In this document: piece after piece, positions 55,268 through 63,923 of the stretch
Position numbering within the stretch: the stretch's first letter is position 1
Layout: every line of letters starts with the position of its first letter
DNA from: Bradyrhizobium glycinis
GTDB lineage: Bacteria > Pseudomonadota > Alphaproteobacteria > Rhizobiales > Xanthobacteraceae
NCBI RefSeq assembly: GCF_016031655.1
Contig: NZ_JACCHQ010000001.1
Location: forward strand, 186,001-250,000
Direction: 5' to 3'
Length of the DNA: 64,000 nucleotides
Translations under genes and position numbers: made by a program
Notes under the pieces: model-generated
What the model was told of the DNA's origin: nothing
The model's input: only the letters and a program-made list of their open reading frames with translations
The model's database searches: none

Positions 55268-55990
55268 TCAACGGAGCGAGCCAGTTTCCGTGGTTGCCGA
55301 AGGGGCGAGATCAGCGTTTCGAAAGCGATCAGTGGGCGCAAAGACGTCCGCACGTTCGATGATCAGATCGCGGAACAGTCGCGCCCGGTGTGACATCCAT
55401 TGCGGATCGGGATAGACGACATGCATGGGCAGCGGCGGCACGACGAAGTCGGGCAGCACATGGACGAGACGGCCGGCCGCGATGTGCTCCACGGTGCACC
55501 AGTTGGGCAGCACCGCGACGCCTATCCCCTCCAATGCGGCCAGCGTCATCACGTCCGCATCGTCGCAGGTCATCGCCGGCGCGATGTCCACGACGTAACG
55601 GCCGGTTTCGAACATCCACTGATTCTTCTGCGACAGGCGTGAGTAGGTGACGCAGGGCATGCGGCGCAGGTGATCCGGCAGCGAACGGACCTGATGACGC
55701 GCAAGCAGCCCGGGCGCCGCCACCAGCAGGCGCTTAATGGTGCCCACCCGCCGCGCCACCAACGAACTCGAATTGAGGCTCCCGATCCGTATCGGAAGAT
55801 CGGTCCCAGTTTCGATCAGGTCGACAAACTGTTCGGTGAAACTGACGTCCAGCCGGACATCAGGATAGCGGCGGGTGTATTCGGCGAAGATCTCACGGAA
55901 GAAGAAGCGGCCGATCGGCGTCGGCACCGTCATGCGCAACGTCCCTGACGGATTGCCGACCCGGGCAGGCCGCCGCCGCGATTCATATGC
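55268..55990 (-). pseudogene. LysR-family regulator fragment lacking the DNA-binding domain
   Basis: The frame encodes only the effector-binding domain: GNPSGTLRMTVPTPIGRFFF, then a normal LysR core to the C-terminus. The first ~85 residues with the helix-turn-helix are missing, and fewer than 100 bp separate the frame from the arginase-family gene upstream, so there is no room for them. In-frame coding can be followed back to about 55990 without a convincing start. Truncated by deletion, probably non-functional as a DNA-binding regulator. Confidence 0.75.
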
Positions 55991-56086
55991 GACAGCCCTC
56001 CTCCTGTAGGGGCGAGAGAGAGGTTTTGGCCCCGAACACGGCGTGGGGCCAGCCGTCGTGACTGCGCTTAGCGGAAGCTCTAGCAG

Positions 56087-56998
56087 CTATGCGGCCCGCC
56101 CCCCAACACAACCCAGCGCATTGCAGATGATCCGCGCGATCGCAATCGCTCCGAGGTTCTGCACGTCGCGTTCGGGAACATATTCGACGATGTCCAGGCC
56201 GATTATTCTCGACTTTGCCGCGACGCCTCGTATGAGATCGACCACGTCGAAATAGGATAGGCCGCCGGGCTGTGGGACGAGCACGCCCGGGACGACCGAT
56301 GGATCGAGACCGTCGCAATCGATGGTCATCAGGCACTCGCCGTCATCAACGATCGCGTCGAGCACGCTTGCGATGCCGTAACGCTGGACATGTCTTGCCG
56401 TGAAGATCTTGGCGCCCCACGCCTTTGCATCGTCGAATTCGGCACGACCGGAGCCGCCGATGCCGCGCAAGCCGACCTGCACGATGCGCTTGACCCAGGG
56501 CAGTTCGCTGGCGCGCCGCATCGTGCTGGAGAAGGTATAGCCCGACCCGTGGCGCTGATCACGCCAATCAAGATGGGCGTCGATCTGCAGGATGGTCAGT
56601 CCCTTGCTTTCCTGGAACGCCTTGAAGAACGGGATCGGGACGGAGTCGTCGCCGCCCAGGAGGATCGGAACGGCGCCAACCGAAAGGACGGCTTGCGTGG
56701 CGGCTCTGATCGCATCACGGTTGCTCTCCGGCGTCATTGGGTCGGTCGGCACGTTTCCACCGTCCAAGACCCTCGTTTTGCTCGGATCGAGCAACTCGGC
56801 GTCCTGGTCAAAATCCCAACGGGTGAGGTCGCTCTCATAGTGACGCAGCGCGCGACGGATGGCGTCCGGCGCTTGAGAGGCATGGCTGGTCTGACCGGCA
56901 ACGTACGGGGTGGCATCCGACGCGCCGAACAGGATCGCGTCGGCCGCCGGCAGTGCGGCGGTCAAGTCGCAGGCCTCAACACCCAGGAAAGTCGTCAT
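56087..56998 (-). CDS. Arginase/agmatinase-family ureohydrolase
   Basis: 303 residues from ATG 56998; an open frame continues to 57184 and no good ribosome site fixes the start. Metal motifs DAHLDW and MTIDCDGLDPS are intact. The first motif reads GGDDS instead of GGDHS, so one Mn-ligand His is an Asp. The family removes urea from guanidino compounds (agmatine, arginine, guanidinobutyrate). No partner gene; the decarboxylase at 3202 is distant. Activity is probable but the substrate is open. Confidence 0.82.
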   Translation of the reverse strand: MTTFLGVEACDLTAALPAADAILFGASDATPYVAGQTSHASQAPDAIRRALRHYESDLTRWDFDQDAELLDPSKTRVLDGGNVPTDPMTPESNRDAIRAATQAVLSVGAVPILLGGDDSVPIPFFKAFQESKGLTILQIDAHLDWRDQRHGSGYTFSSTMRRASELPWVKRIVQVGLRGIGGSGRAEFDDAKAWGAKIFTARHVQRYGIASVLDAIVDDGECLMTIDCDGLDPSVVPGVLVPQPGGLSYFDVVDLIRGVAAKSRIIGLDIVEYVPERDVQNLGAIAIARIICNALGCVGGRAA

Positions 56999-57224
56999 GT
57001 CGGGATGCACTACGCGTATCCATGGATCACCCGCGCGTCCGTTCAACGTGCATCGCTCGACCGTGTTCCGATGGGTATCTCCGAGCTCCCCGGAAGCATC
57101 GGTGAAGAGGGCGTGAATACAGCTGTCACTTGGAGGTCTTGAACGTTTGGAACTCTCATGCGTTAGTCGGCGGGTGAGAGACATGCGCCATCCGGCATGA
57201 CGAGGCGGCCACGGAGTTCGGTTC

Positions 57225-58199
57225 TTGCTCAGACTTTACAGGTGGCCGTCCGACGACTGGCACGGCATCGGCGCAGAGATGCCCTCGGAGATCATCTGGG
57301 CCGATCTCCTCGACGGCACCGACGAGGAAAAGCAGTTCGTGGAACGGCTGCTCGGCATCCGCATTCCCACCGAAGACTCGCTCAGCGAGATTGAGGCGTC
57401 GAGCCGCCTGATCTTCGACCGCGGCACGCTCTATCTCAGTTCGCCCGCGGTGCGGGTCACCGAGGCCAACGAAGCCGAGATCACGCCCGTAGGCTTCGTC
57501 ATCGGTCCGCACGTGCTGGTGACGGTGCGCTTTGCAGAGCTGCCGATCTTCGACGAGACCGGCAAGCGCGTCGGCTCCGATGACAGCCTGGAGAACGGCA
57601 TGTGCGTGTTCGTCAGCCTGCTCGAGGCCATGATCGATCGCGGTGCCGATGTCCTGGAGCATCTCGGCAGCAAGGTCGATCAGCTTTCGCGGGGGGTCTT
57701 CAAGGGTGGCCTGGTGCGCACCCAGCGCCCGGTGCGCTCCAGCCGCAGGATGCGGGAGGCCCTGGAGAATCTCGGCGAGCTGGCCGACCGGCTCGCCAAG
57801 GCGCGCGATGTCCTGCTCGGGGTGGGCCGCGTTGCCGCGTTTGCCGGCGACGTCGGCAGCGAGTGGATCACGGCGTCGTCGAAGAAGCGCCTGGAGGCCG
57901 TGTCCAAGGACGTCGTCTCGCTCAGCGATTACGAGACGCGATTGTCGGACAAGATCCAGCTGCTGCTCGATGCCGTGCTCGGCTTCATCAACATCCAGCA
58001 GAACGAGCTGTTCAAGATCCTGACGATCGTGTCGGTCGTCGGCGTGCCGCCGACCATCATGGTCGGTATCTGGGGCATGAACTTCAAGCACATGCCCGAA
58101 TTGGATTGGACCTTCGGCTATCCGCTGGCCTGGCTCGCGATCATCGCGAGCGGCCTGCTGCCGCTGATCTGGTTCAAGCGGCGCGGCTGGTTCGAGTGA
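57225..58199 (+). CDS. CorA-family divalent cation transporter (ZntB-like)
   Basis: 324 residues from a TTG start at 57225 with GGAG upstream; no in-frame ATG precedes it. Long cytoplasmic domain (about 1-260) and two C-terminal membrane helices with the signature IWGMNFKHMPE (GMN). Ends KRRGWFE. Pentameric channel for Mg2+, Ni2+/Co2+ or Zn2+; length and N-terminus are closer to ZntB/CorA-2 types. Single gene. Confidence 0.9.
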   Translation: MLRLYRWPSDDWHGIGAEMPSEIIWADLLDGTDEEKQFVERLLGIRIPTEDSLSEIEASSRLIFDRGTLYLSSPAVRVTEANEAEITPVGFVIGPHVLVTVRFAELPIFDETGKRVGSDDSLENGMCVFVSLLEAMIDRGADVLEHLGSKVDQLSRGVFKGGLVRTQRPVRSSRRMREALENLGELADRLAKARDVLLGVGRVAAFAGDVGSEWITASSKKRLEAVSKDVVSLSDYETRLSDKIQLLLDAVLGFINIQQNELFKILTIVSVVGVPPTIMVGIWGMNFKHMPELDWTFGYPLAWLAIIASGLLPLIWFKRRGWFE

Positions 58200-58239
58200 T
58201 GGCAGCGGCGCATTGTTTAAACGATGCGCCGCTGCTCGA

Positions 58240-58866
58240 TCATGCGGCCCGGGCGTCGGCCTCGCTGATCCAGTCGCGAGCGAGCGTCACGTCGGCCTGC
58301 GACAATTGATGGCCTGCCGGCAGCACCTTATGGGTGACGCTCGCACCTGCTTGCCACAGCAACGCTGCGAGTCGTGCCGAATTGCTCGCCGGCACGATCG
58401 GGTCGGCCTGGCCGGAGAGCAGCAGCACCGACTTGCCGCCGAGCGCAGCCTCGGGCGGATCCGACAACGGCACCATAGCGCGCAGCAGGATCGCGCCGGC
58501 AAGCACGTCCGGCTGCAGCAGCAACAGTGCCGCCGCGATGTTGGCGCCGTTGGAGAACCCGACCGCGATCGGCGCGGCAATGCCGTAGCGCTGCCGCGCT
58601 TCCGCGACGAAGTCGCCGAGCTCGTGCGCGCGGCGGGCAACGTCCTCCTCGTCGAACACGCCTTCGGCCAGACGGCGGAAGAAGCGCGGCATGCCGTGCT
58701 CGAGCACGCGGCCACGCGGCGAGAGCAGGGCCGAGCCGGGCGAGATCATCTTGCCGAGCCCAAGCAGGTCGTTCTCGTCGCCGCCGGTGCCGTGCAGCAG
58801 CAGCAGCGGAGGGGAGCCCGCGTTGCCTGCGGGCTCGAAGCGATGGATGAATGCGGTCTCGGTCAT
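58240..58866 (-). CDS. Alpha/beta-hydrolase, carboxylesterase type (MhqD-like)
   Basis: 208 residues. Oxyanion region LLLLHGTGGDENDLL, nucleophile elbow GFSNGAN, Asp in SGQADPIV and His in PAGHQLSQAD complete the triad. Overlaps the dioxygenase stop by 4 bp, as in the mhqO-mhqD type pair of quinone/hydroquinone-response operons. Role: hydrolysis of the ring-cleavage product or of quinone-derived esters (inference). Confidence 0.88.
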   Translation of the reverse strand: MTETAFIHRFEPAGNAGSPPLLLLHGTGGDENDLLGLGKMISPGSALLSPRGRVLEHGMPRFFRRLAEGVFDEEDVARRAHELGDFVAEARQRYGIAAPIAVGFSNGANIAAALLLLQPDVLAGAILLRAMVPLSDPPEAALGGKSVLLLSGQADPIVPASNSARLAALLWQAGASVTHKVLPAGHQLSQADVTLARDWISEADARAA

Positions 58867-59801
58867 GACGCGGTCTCTTCCAGCTTCGGCAGAACGCCCT
58901 CGATCTGCGTGCGGTGCGGTTCGAGGAAAGCAGGCAGCTTCAGGTCGCGGCCGAGGCTCGCCACGGGCTCGTCAACGGCGAAGCCGGGGATGTCGGTCGC
59001 GATCTCGAACAGCACGCCCCCGGGCTCGCGGAAGTAGATCGAGCGGAAGTAGTTGCGGTCGCGCTGCTCGGTCGGGTGCAGGCCGTGATTGCTCACGAGC
59101 TTCTGCGCCATCTGGCCCTGCTCGGCATCGTCGGCCGCGCGGAAGGCGATGTGATGCACCGAGCCGCCGCCCTGGTGCCCGCGCAAGAATCCCTTGGCCT
59201 CGTAGATGTCGACGACGCTGCCTTCGGCGTCGCCAGGCGCCTTGAAGCGGATCACCGAGCCCTCGCGCCCGGTCTCCTTGAAGCCGAACACGTCGGTGAG
59301 GACGGCCGCCGTCTTCGCCGCGCTGTCGAGCAGCAGGGTGACGCCGTGGAAGCCGCGGATCGCGTGCTCGGCCGGCACGTCGCCATTGCTCCAGCCCGGC
59401 TCGTTCTCGGCACCGGGGACGCCGACCAATGCCAGCGCCATGCCGTCAGGATCGGTGAACGGCAGCACGGACTCGCCAAAACGCTTCTCCAGCGCCTCGT
59501 ACGCGATGCCCTTCTCGGTGAAGCGCTGGGTCCAATAGCCGAGCGAGCGCTGCGGCACGCGGAAGGCGGTCTGGTGGGTCTCGCCGACGCCGCGGCGCCC
59601 GGCCGAGACGCCAGCCCGGGGAAAGAAGGTCAGGATGGTGCCGGGGCGGCCGGTCTCATCGCCATAGTAGAAATGGTAGGTGCCGGGATCGTCGAAATTG
59701 ACCGTCTTCTTGACGAAGCGCAGGCCGAGATCCCGCGTGTAGAAGCCGAAATTGCGGATGGGATCGCCGGCGATCGCGGTGACATGGTGCAGTCCAGACA
59801 T
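58863..59801 (-). CDS. Ring-cleaving dioxygenase, glyoxalase fold (MhqO-like)
   Basis: 312 residues from ATG 59801 (GGAGG upstream). Two vicinal-oxygen-chelate modules: MSGLHHVTAIAGDPIRNFGF (first metal His) and GSVHHIAFRA in the second, with the Glu ligand in GVLFEIATDIPGF. Members open (hydro)quinones or catechols with O2. Paired with the hydrolase and a divergent LysR gene, so it is likely induced by quinones or phenolics. Two similar dyads lie in the shared promoter region. Confidence 0.9.
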   Translation of the reverse strand: MSGLHHVTAIAGDPIRNFGFYTRDLGLRFVKKTVNFDDPGTYHFYYGDETGRPGTILTFFPRAGVSAGRRGVGETHQTAFRVPQRSLGYWTQRFTEKGIAYEALEKRFGESVLPFTDPDGMALALVGVPGAENEPGWSNGDVPAEHAIRGFHGVTLLLDSAAKTAAVLTDVFGFKETGREGSVIRFKAPGDAEGSVVDIYEAKGFLRGHQGGGSVHHIAFRAADDAEQGQMAQKLVSNHGLHPTEQRDRNYFRSIYFREPGGVLFEIATDIPGFAVDEPVASLGRDLKLPAFLEPHRTQIEGVLPKLEETAS

Positions 59802-59859
59802 GGTCGTCCTCCAGGATTCGGGGAGCGGTCTTGCTCTGGCCGGAAATATCGTTCCGCTT

Positions 59860-59877
59860 TGGATTGGAGACAATCCA
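59860..59877. promoter_or_regulatory. LysR-type operator candidate 1
   Basis: TGGATTG-GAGA-CAATCCA, perfect 7-bp arms, in the 129-bp gap between the dioxygenase and LysR starts. Shares GATT...ACAATC with the second site at 59901. Confidence 0.55.
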
Positions 59878-59900
59878 TGCAAATATGACGGCTATGTCTA

Positions 59901-59917
59901 CGATTTGGAAACAATCG
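59901..59917. promoter_or_regulatory. LysR-type operator candidate 2
   Basis: CGATT-TGGAAAC-AATCG, 13 bp before the LysR start codon and 41 bp from centre to centre with site 1. Its position next to the regulator start suits autorepression. Confidence 0.5.
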
Positions 59918-59930
59918 ACGAGGCGACGCC

Positions 59931-60851
59931 TTGGATAAGCTCGGCAGCCTCCGGGCCTTCGTGAAGGTGGTGGAAAGCGGCAGCTTTGCCGAGGCCGGCC
60001 GGCAGCTGCGGCTGTCGCGCTCGGCGATCAGCAAATACATCGCCGACCTCGAGGAGAGCCTTGGCGTCCAGCTCCTGAACCGCACCACGCGGCACGCCAG
60101 CCCGACCGAGAACGGCCAGCGCTATTTCGAGCGCGCGGTCGTGATCCTCTCGGAAATCGAGGCGGCGGACCAGGCGGTGACGCAGGCGCAATCGGCGCCG
60201 CGGGGGCTGCTGCGCGTCAACGCGCCGATGTCGTTCGGCACGATGCGGCTCGGGCCGGTGCTCGCCGATTTCATGGCGCGTTACCCGGAGCTTCAGCTGC
60301 AGATCGTGCTCAGCGACGATCTGCTCGATCCCGTGCAGGACGGCTTTGACGTGACGTTGCGGATCGCGGAGCTGGAATCCTCCAGCCTGATCGCGCGCAA
60401 GATCATGCCGGTCGCGCGCATGATCTGCGCCTCGCCGGACTATCTCGCCCGGCACGGCACGCCAAAGCATCCGCAGGATCTGCGCGAGCATGCCTCGCTG
60501 ACCTACGGCTTCCTGCTCACGGGCAATCAGTGGAAGCTCACAGGCCGCGACGGCGATCACTGGATCCAGCCGGCCTGGTCGCTCTGCGTCAACAATGCCG
60601 AGGTGCTGCGCGACGTCGCCATCAAGGGCAGGGGCCTGGCGCTGCTGCCGGAGTTCATTGCGGCCGATGCGTTGAAGAAGGGAGAGCTGCGGACGGTATT
60701 GGATGGTTATTCGGCGCCGCCGCTCGCGCTCTATGCGGTCTATCCGCCGACCCGGCACCTGTCGGTGAAGGTGCGGCTGTTCATCGATTTCCTGGTGGAG
60801 CGGTTTGGGCGCGACGTGGACGAAGCCGCCGGGCGCAGCGCGACCCGCTAG
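59931..60851 (+). CDS. LysR-family regulator of the dioxygenase operon
   Basis: 306 residues from a TTG start (GAGGCG upstream). Helix-turn-helix GSFAEAGRQLRLSRSAISKYIADLE at 17-41 and effector domain beginning GLLRVNAPMSFGTMRL. Divergent from the MhqO/MhqD-like pair and presumed to control it. Members of this LysR clade often sense quinones or electrophiles. Confidence 0.9.
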   Translation: MDKLGSLRAFVKVVESGSFAEAGRQLRLSRSAISKYIADLEESLGVQLLNRTTRHASPTENGQRYFERAVVILSEIEAADQAVTQAQSAPRGLLRVNAPMSFGTMRLGPVLADFMARYPELQLQIVLSDDLLDPVQDGFDVTLRIAELESSSLIARKIMPVARMICASPDYLARHGTPKHPQDLREHASLTYGFLLTGNQWKLTGRDGDHWIQPAWSLCVNNAEVLRDVAIKGRGLALLPEFIAADALKKGELRTVLDGYSAPPLALYAVYPPTRHLSVKVRLFIDFLVERFGRDVDEAAGRSATR

Positions 60852-61191
60852 AGGGAAGAGGTCAGTGATCTTGCCGGAAAGCGTAAGACAGGTCGAGCTT
60901 GGGCCAGACGGCGAAGAGCGCGTTCGAAGCAGGTTTTGGTCAGCTCGATGAGATCGCCGATATCAGCACCCAGATGGTTGGACACTATTATACCGCAAGG
61001 GAAACCTGAACTTTCCTCCGATCGCTCGGACTCATACTTGCGTCCCGGCTTCGCGCCTTAGGACCAGAGAGCTTCAGCCGCTGCCGGGGCGTCGCCGAGG
61101 GCTCTCTTGCATGCCGCAGCGAAAAGCGGCGGCACGATGTGTGGCTCGCCGGCACTTCTCGACTTGATGTCAACAAGCGAAGGAGGAGCCT
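60852..61191. other. 340-bp gap, no gene recognised
   Basis: Neither strand gives a convincing protein. Around 60926-61005 one plus frame reads GQLDEIADISTQMVGHYYTA before a stop, faintly like the tail of an integrase, but this is too short to call. The last 30 bp contain the GAAGGAGGAG ribosome site of the next gene. Confidence 0.4.
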
Positions 61192-61668
61192 ATGCGGAAG
61201 TCTCTCACCTTTTTCCTTTCGGGTCTGGCATTGGCCGTCGCGGCGTCACCTGCCGTCGCCGGCGAGCGGGTGCTTGAGTTCAAGCTGATCACGAAGCCGA
61301 TCGACCTCAAGGTGATCGAGGCCGCAAACGTCGAAGGACAGACTGTTGTGTCCGGTAAGTTCTTTGGGGTTGCCGTCTTCAGCGATGGCCGTATCGGAGT
61401 GAAAGAGTTCGTGAATACTTCGGACTTGCTTAAAGGGTCGGGTCCCTTCTTCGGCTATAGCACTTACACGTTCGAGGAGGGCTCGATCACGGCGCGCTAC
61501 ACTGGTTCGGCCAAAGACGGCAAATCAACGGGCGAATACACCATCCTGTCCGGCACAGGTGCTTATGCGAACGCCACGGGTACGGGAACAATCGAAAGCG
61601 CACCGAACCCGTTCAAAGGCGTCAACCTGCTAAATATAAAGCTCGTCGTCAAAACTTCGGGCTCGTGA
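61192..61668 (+). CDS. Small secreted protein, beta-barrel-like (AOC-barrel type pattern)
   Basis: 158 residues. Signal peptide ends ASPAVAG, so periplasmic or secreted. The rest is strand-rich with EYTILSGTGAYANATGTGTI, a pattern seen in allene-oxide-cyclase-like barrels and in other bacterial secreted proteins of unknown function. No cysteines. Very strong ribosome site. No operon partner. Function unknown. Confidence 0.7.
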   Translation: MRKSLTFFLSGLALAVAASPAVAGERVLEFKLITKPIDLKVIEAANVEGQTVVSGKFFGVAVFSDGRIGVKEFVNTSDLLKGSGPFFGYSTYTFEEGSITARYTGSAKDGKSTGEYTILSGTGAYANATGTGTIESAPNPFKGVNLLNIKLVVKTSGS

Positions 61669-61812
61669 ACAGCGAATGCTATCAGATTCCGCACAAAGGC
61701 AGTTGATCCCTTTGCGTGGCGCGTTGGCCCGGTCGGAAGACACATTGCCGGCCGGGCAATCTGCTGAAGAACGGCTGGAGACGTAAGGATTGATCTTTCC
61801 GCTCGACCAGCC

Positions 61813-61971
61813 GATCCGCGAGGCCGCCTCGACGCCGTCAATGTCGGGCATGTGCAGATCCATCAGGATGACATCGAAGGCCTGATCGCGGGCGAGCGCG
61901 ACGGCGGAAGCGCCTTTCCTGGCGATCGTGGCGTGCTGGCCGAGCCGGTGCGGGATCGCTGCGCAATCGAC
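61813..61971 (-). pseudogene. Receiver-domain fragment (hybrid histidine kinase or response regulator)
   Basis: The minus frame reads RLGQHATIARKGASAVALAR then DQAFDVILMDLHMPDIDGVE and AASRI: the central part of a receiver domain with the phospho-acceptor Asp in ILMD. Both ends are lost; after AASRI the sequence no longer fits the family. No start, kinase or output domain is nearby. The 335 bp between the secreted-protein gene and bluB contain nothing else. Confidence 0.7.
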
Positions 61972-62003
61972 CAAAGGCGCATGTGAACGTTCGTTCGCAC
62001 CCA

Positions 62004-62636
62004 CTAGCGGCGCAGCGTGAACGCGTCCACGCTTCGCCGGTGCTCCCATTTCGCCTGTTCCAGCTCGGGCCGGTCGCACTCGAGCTCGGGATAGCCGATG
62101 CAGAGATAGGCGATGAATTTCCACGATGACGGCACGTCGAGGATGGCGTGAATGCGATCCGGATTGAGGATCGATACCCAGCCGAGGCCGATGCCCTCGG
62201 CACGCGCGGAGAGCCACATCGCAGTGATCGCGGCGACCACGGAATATTCCGTCGTTTCAGGCATGGTCGCGCGGCCGAGGCCGTGGCCGATGTCGCTGGC
62301 CTTGTCGGCGAACACGGCGAGATGGCCGGGCGCCTGTTCGAGGCCCGACAGTTTCAGCGTGGCATAGCGCGCCGCGCGCTCGCCGGAATAGCAACTCAAG
62401 GCGTCGGCGTTGCACGCCTTGAAATCCTCGGTGATCGCTCCGCGACGTGCAGCGTCTTCGACGACGACGAAGCGCCAGGGCTGGCTGAGGCCGACCGAAG
62501 GCGAGAGGCAGGCGGTCTCGATCAGGCGATCGATCGCACCCTGCGGCAATGGAGTGCTGCGGAAGCGGCGCACGTCGCGGCGCCAGACGAACAGCTCGCG
62601 CAAGTGCTGGCGGAAGGTGTCGTCGAACTCGACCAT
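62004..62636 (-). CDS. bluB: 5,6-dimethylbenzimidazole synthase
   Basis: 210 residues, nitroreductase fold. BluB markers: FVWRRDVRRFRSTPLP near the N-terminus, SPSVGLSQPWRFV, and EGIGLGWVSIL with NPDRIHAILDVP. It breaks down reduced FMN with O2 to make the lower ligand of vitamin B12. Starts 4 bp after the cobS stop and belongs to the same transcript. Aerobic B12 synthesis is typical of rhizobia. Confidence 0.93.
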   Translation of the reverse strand: MVEFDDTFRQHLRELFVWRRDVRRFRSTPLPQGAIDRLIETACLSPSVGLSQPWRFVVVEDAARRGAITEDFKACNADALSCYSGERAARYATLKLSGLEQAPGHLAVFADKASDIGHGLGRATMPETTEYSVVAAITAMWLSARAEGIGLGWVSILNPDRIHAILDVPSSWKFIAYLCIGYPELECDRPELEQAKWEHRRSVDAFTLRR

Positions 62637-62640
62637 GAGG

Positions 62641-63423
62641 TCATCGCCCCATCTGGAAGGACGCGGCGACCAGCAGGATCAGGATCTCGCCCGTCTGCTC
62701 GAACGCGCCGAGAATGTCGCCGGTCTGCCCGCCGATCTGGCGGATGGCAAGCCGCGCCAGCAGCAGGCCGGCCAGCGACAGCAGGATCAGGCCGGCCAGC
62801 GCCTCGCCCGGCCCCAACGCCAGGGCAAGCGCAAGCGTTCCAAGTGCGAAGGCGATCGCCACGCTGCGGCCGGGCGGCGCCCCGACGCTGGCCGACAGCC
62901 CATCCGGTCGCGCAGGCGGCACCAGCGACATGAAGGCGGGCACGCCGGCGCGGGCAGCAGCGTGCGCCGCGCACAGCGCGAGCATGACGGCCCATGGATT
63001 TGCGATCGTCGCAAGCGCGCCCCAGCGCAGGCCGAACGACAGGATGAGTGCGCAGACGCCATAGGTCCCGATCCGGCTGTCGCGCATGATCTCGAGCTTG
63101 CGCTCGCGGGTGCGGCCGCCGCCGAGTCCGTCGGCGGTGTCGGCAAGGCCGTCCTCGTGCAGCGCGCCGGTGATGAGGGCGGTGGTGGCCAGCACGAGCA
63201 GAGCGGCAAGGCTCGGCGTCAGTCCGAAGCGAATGGCGATCTTGTAAGTGAGGGCGCCGGCGAGGCCGACCAGCAGTCCCGCGACCGGCAGCGCCCAGGT
63301 CGCGCGCGCGATCGCGCCGTCACCGGCGGGTTTTGGCGGACCCAGGGGCAGGATCGTCACGAACGATGCAGCGATGCGGAGATCGGCGACGGCGTCTCGC
63401 AAGATTTCGGCGCGCGGCATCAT
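62641..63423 (-). CDS. cobS: Adenosylcobinamide-GDP ribazoletransferase
   Basis: 260 residues, polytopic membrane protein. Markers: RIAASFVTILPLG, GALHEDGLADTADGLGGG with the acidic metal motif, and ERKLEIMRDSRIGTYG. It joins alpha-ribazole to adenosylcobinamide-GDP at the membrane. ATG 63423 overlaps the cobU stop (ATGA); ATG 63420 is possible. bluB follows at 4 bp, so upper- and lower-ligand steps are co-expressed. Confidence 0.95.
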   Translation of the reverse strand: MMPRAEILRDAVADLRIAASFVTILPLGPPKPAGDGAIARATWALPVAGLLVGLAGALTYKIAIRFGLTPSLAALLVLATTALITGALHEDGLADTADGLGGGRTRERKLEIMRDSRIGTYGVCALILSFGLRWGALATIANPWAVMLALCAAHAAARAGVPAFMSLVPPARPDGLSASVGAPPGRSVAIAFALGTLALALALGPGEALAGLILLSLAGLLLARLAIRQIGGQTGDILGAFEQTGEILILLVAASFQMGR

Positions 63424-63923
63424 TTCAGCTTCATCGGCAGGCCGGCGACCACGAACTCGACCTCGTCGGCGACACCGGCAATGACCTGGTTCATGATCCC
63501 GGCGGCATCGCGGAAGCTGCGCGCCAGCGCGTTGTCGGGCACGATGCCGAGGCCGACCTCGTTGGTGACGAAGACCACGGGGCTGTCGAGGCGGGGCAGG
63601 GCGTCGGCGAGCTCTCTCACCTCTCGCTCCCAATCGCGCGCCGCATGCATCAGGTTGGAGAGCCACAGCGTCAGGCAATCGACGAGCCTTGCGCCGCCGC
63701 CTTCGGTTGCGAGCAGCGCGGGCACGAGATCGAGCGGCACCTCGCGCTCGATCCAATCGCTTCCGCGGCGCGCGCGATGTCTTGCGATGCGTTCCTGCAT
63801 TTCGCCATCGAGCGCCTCGGCCGTCGCGATGTAGACGGGCTGGCCGGGACAGCTGCGCGCGCGCGCTTCCGCCCGGGTGCTCTTGCCCGATCGCGCCCCA
63901 CCGGTGATCAAGATGACGGCCAT
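63420..63923 (-). CDS. cobU: Adenosylcobinamide kinase/guanylyltransferase
   Basis: 167 residues. P-loop ILITGGARSGKSTRAEARA at the start, guanylylation-site region YIATAEALDGEMQERIARHRARRG with its His, and VFVTNEVGLGIVPDN. Makes adenosylcobinamide-GDP, the substrate of CobS. Ribosome site GCAGGAG before ATG 63923. First cobalamin gene seen; a stop codon at 63980-63982 may close another gene of the set further upstream. Confidence 0.95.
   Translation of the reverse strand: MAVILITGGARSGKSTRAEARARSCPGQPVYIATAEALDGEMQERIARHRARRGSDWIEREVPLDLVPALLATEGGGARLVDCLTLWLSNLMHAARDWEREVRELADALPRLDSPVVFVTNEVGLGIVPDNALARSFRDAAGIMNQVIAGVADEVEFVVAGLPMKLK

Noticed and set aside
60926..61005. Possible integrase tail (GQLDEIADISTQ...)
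   Set aside because: About 25 codons with no catalytic residues and no attachment site or tRNA nearby.
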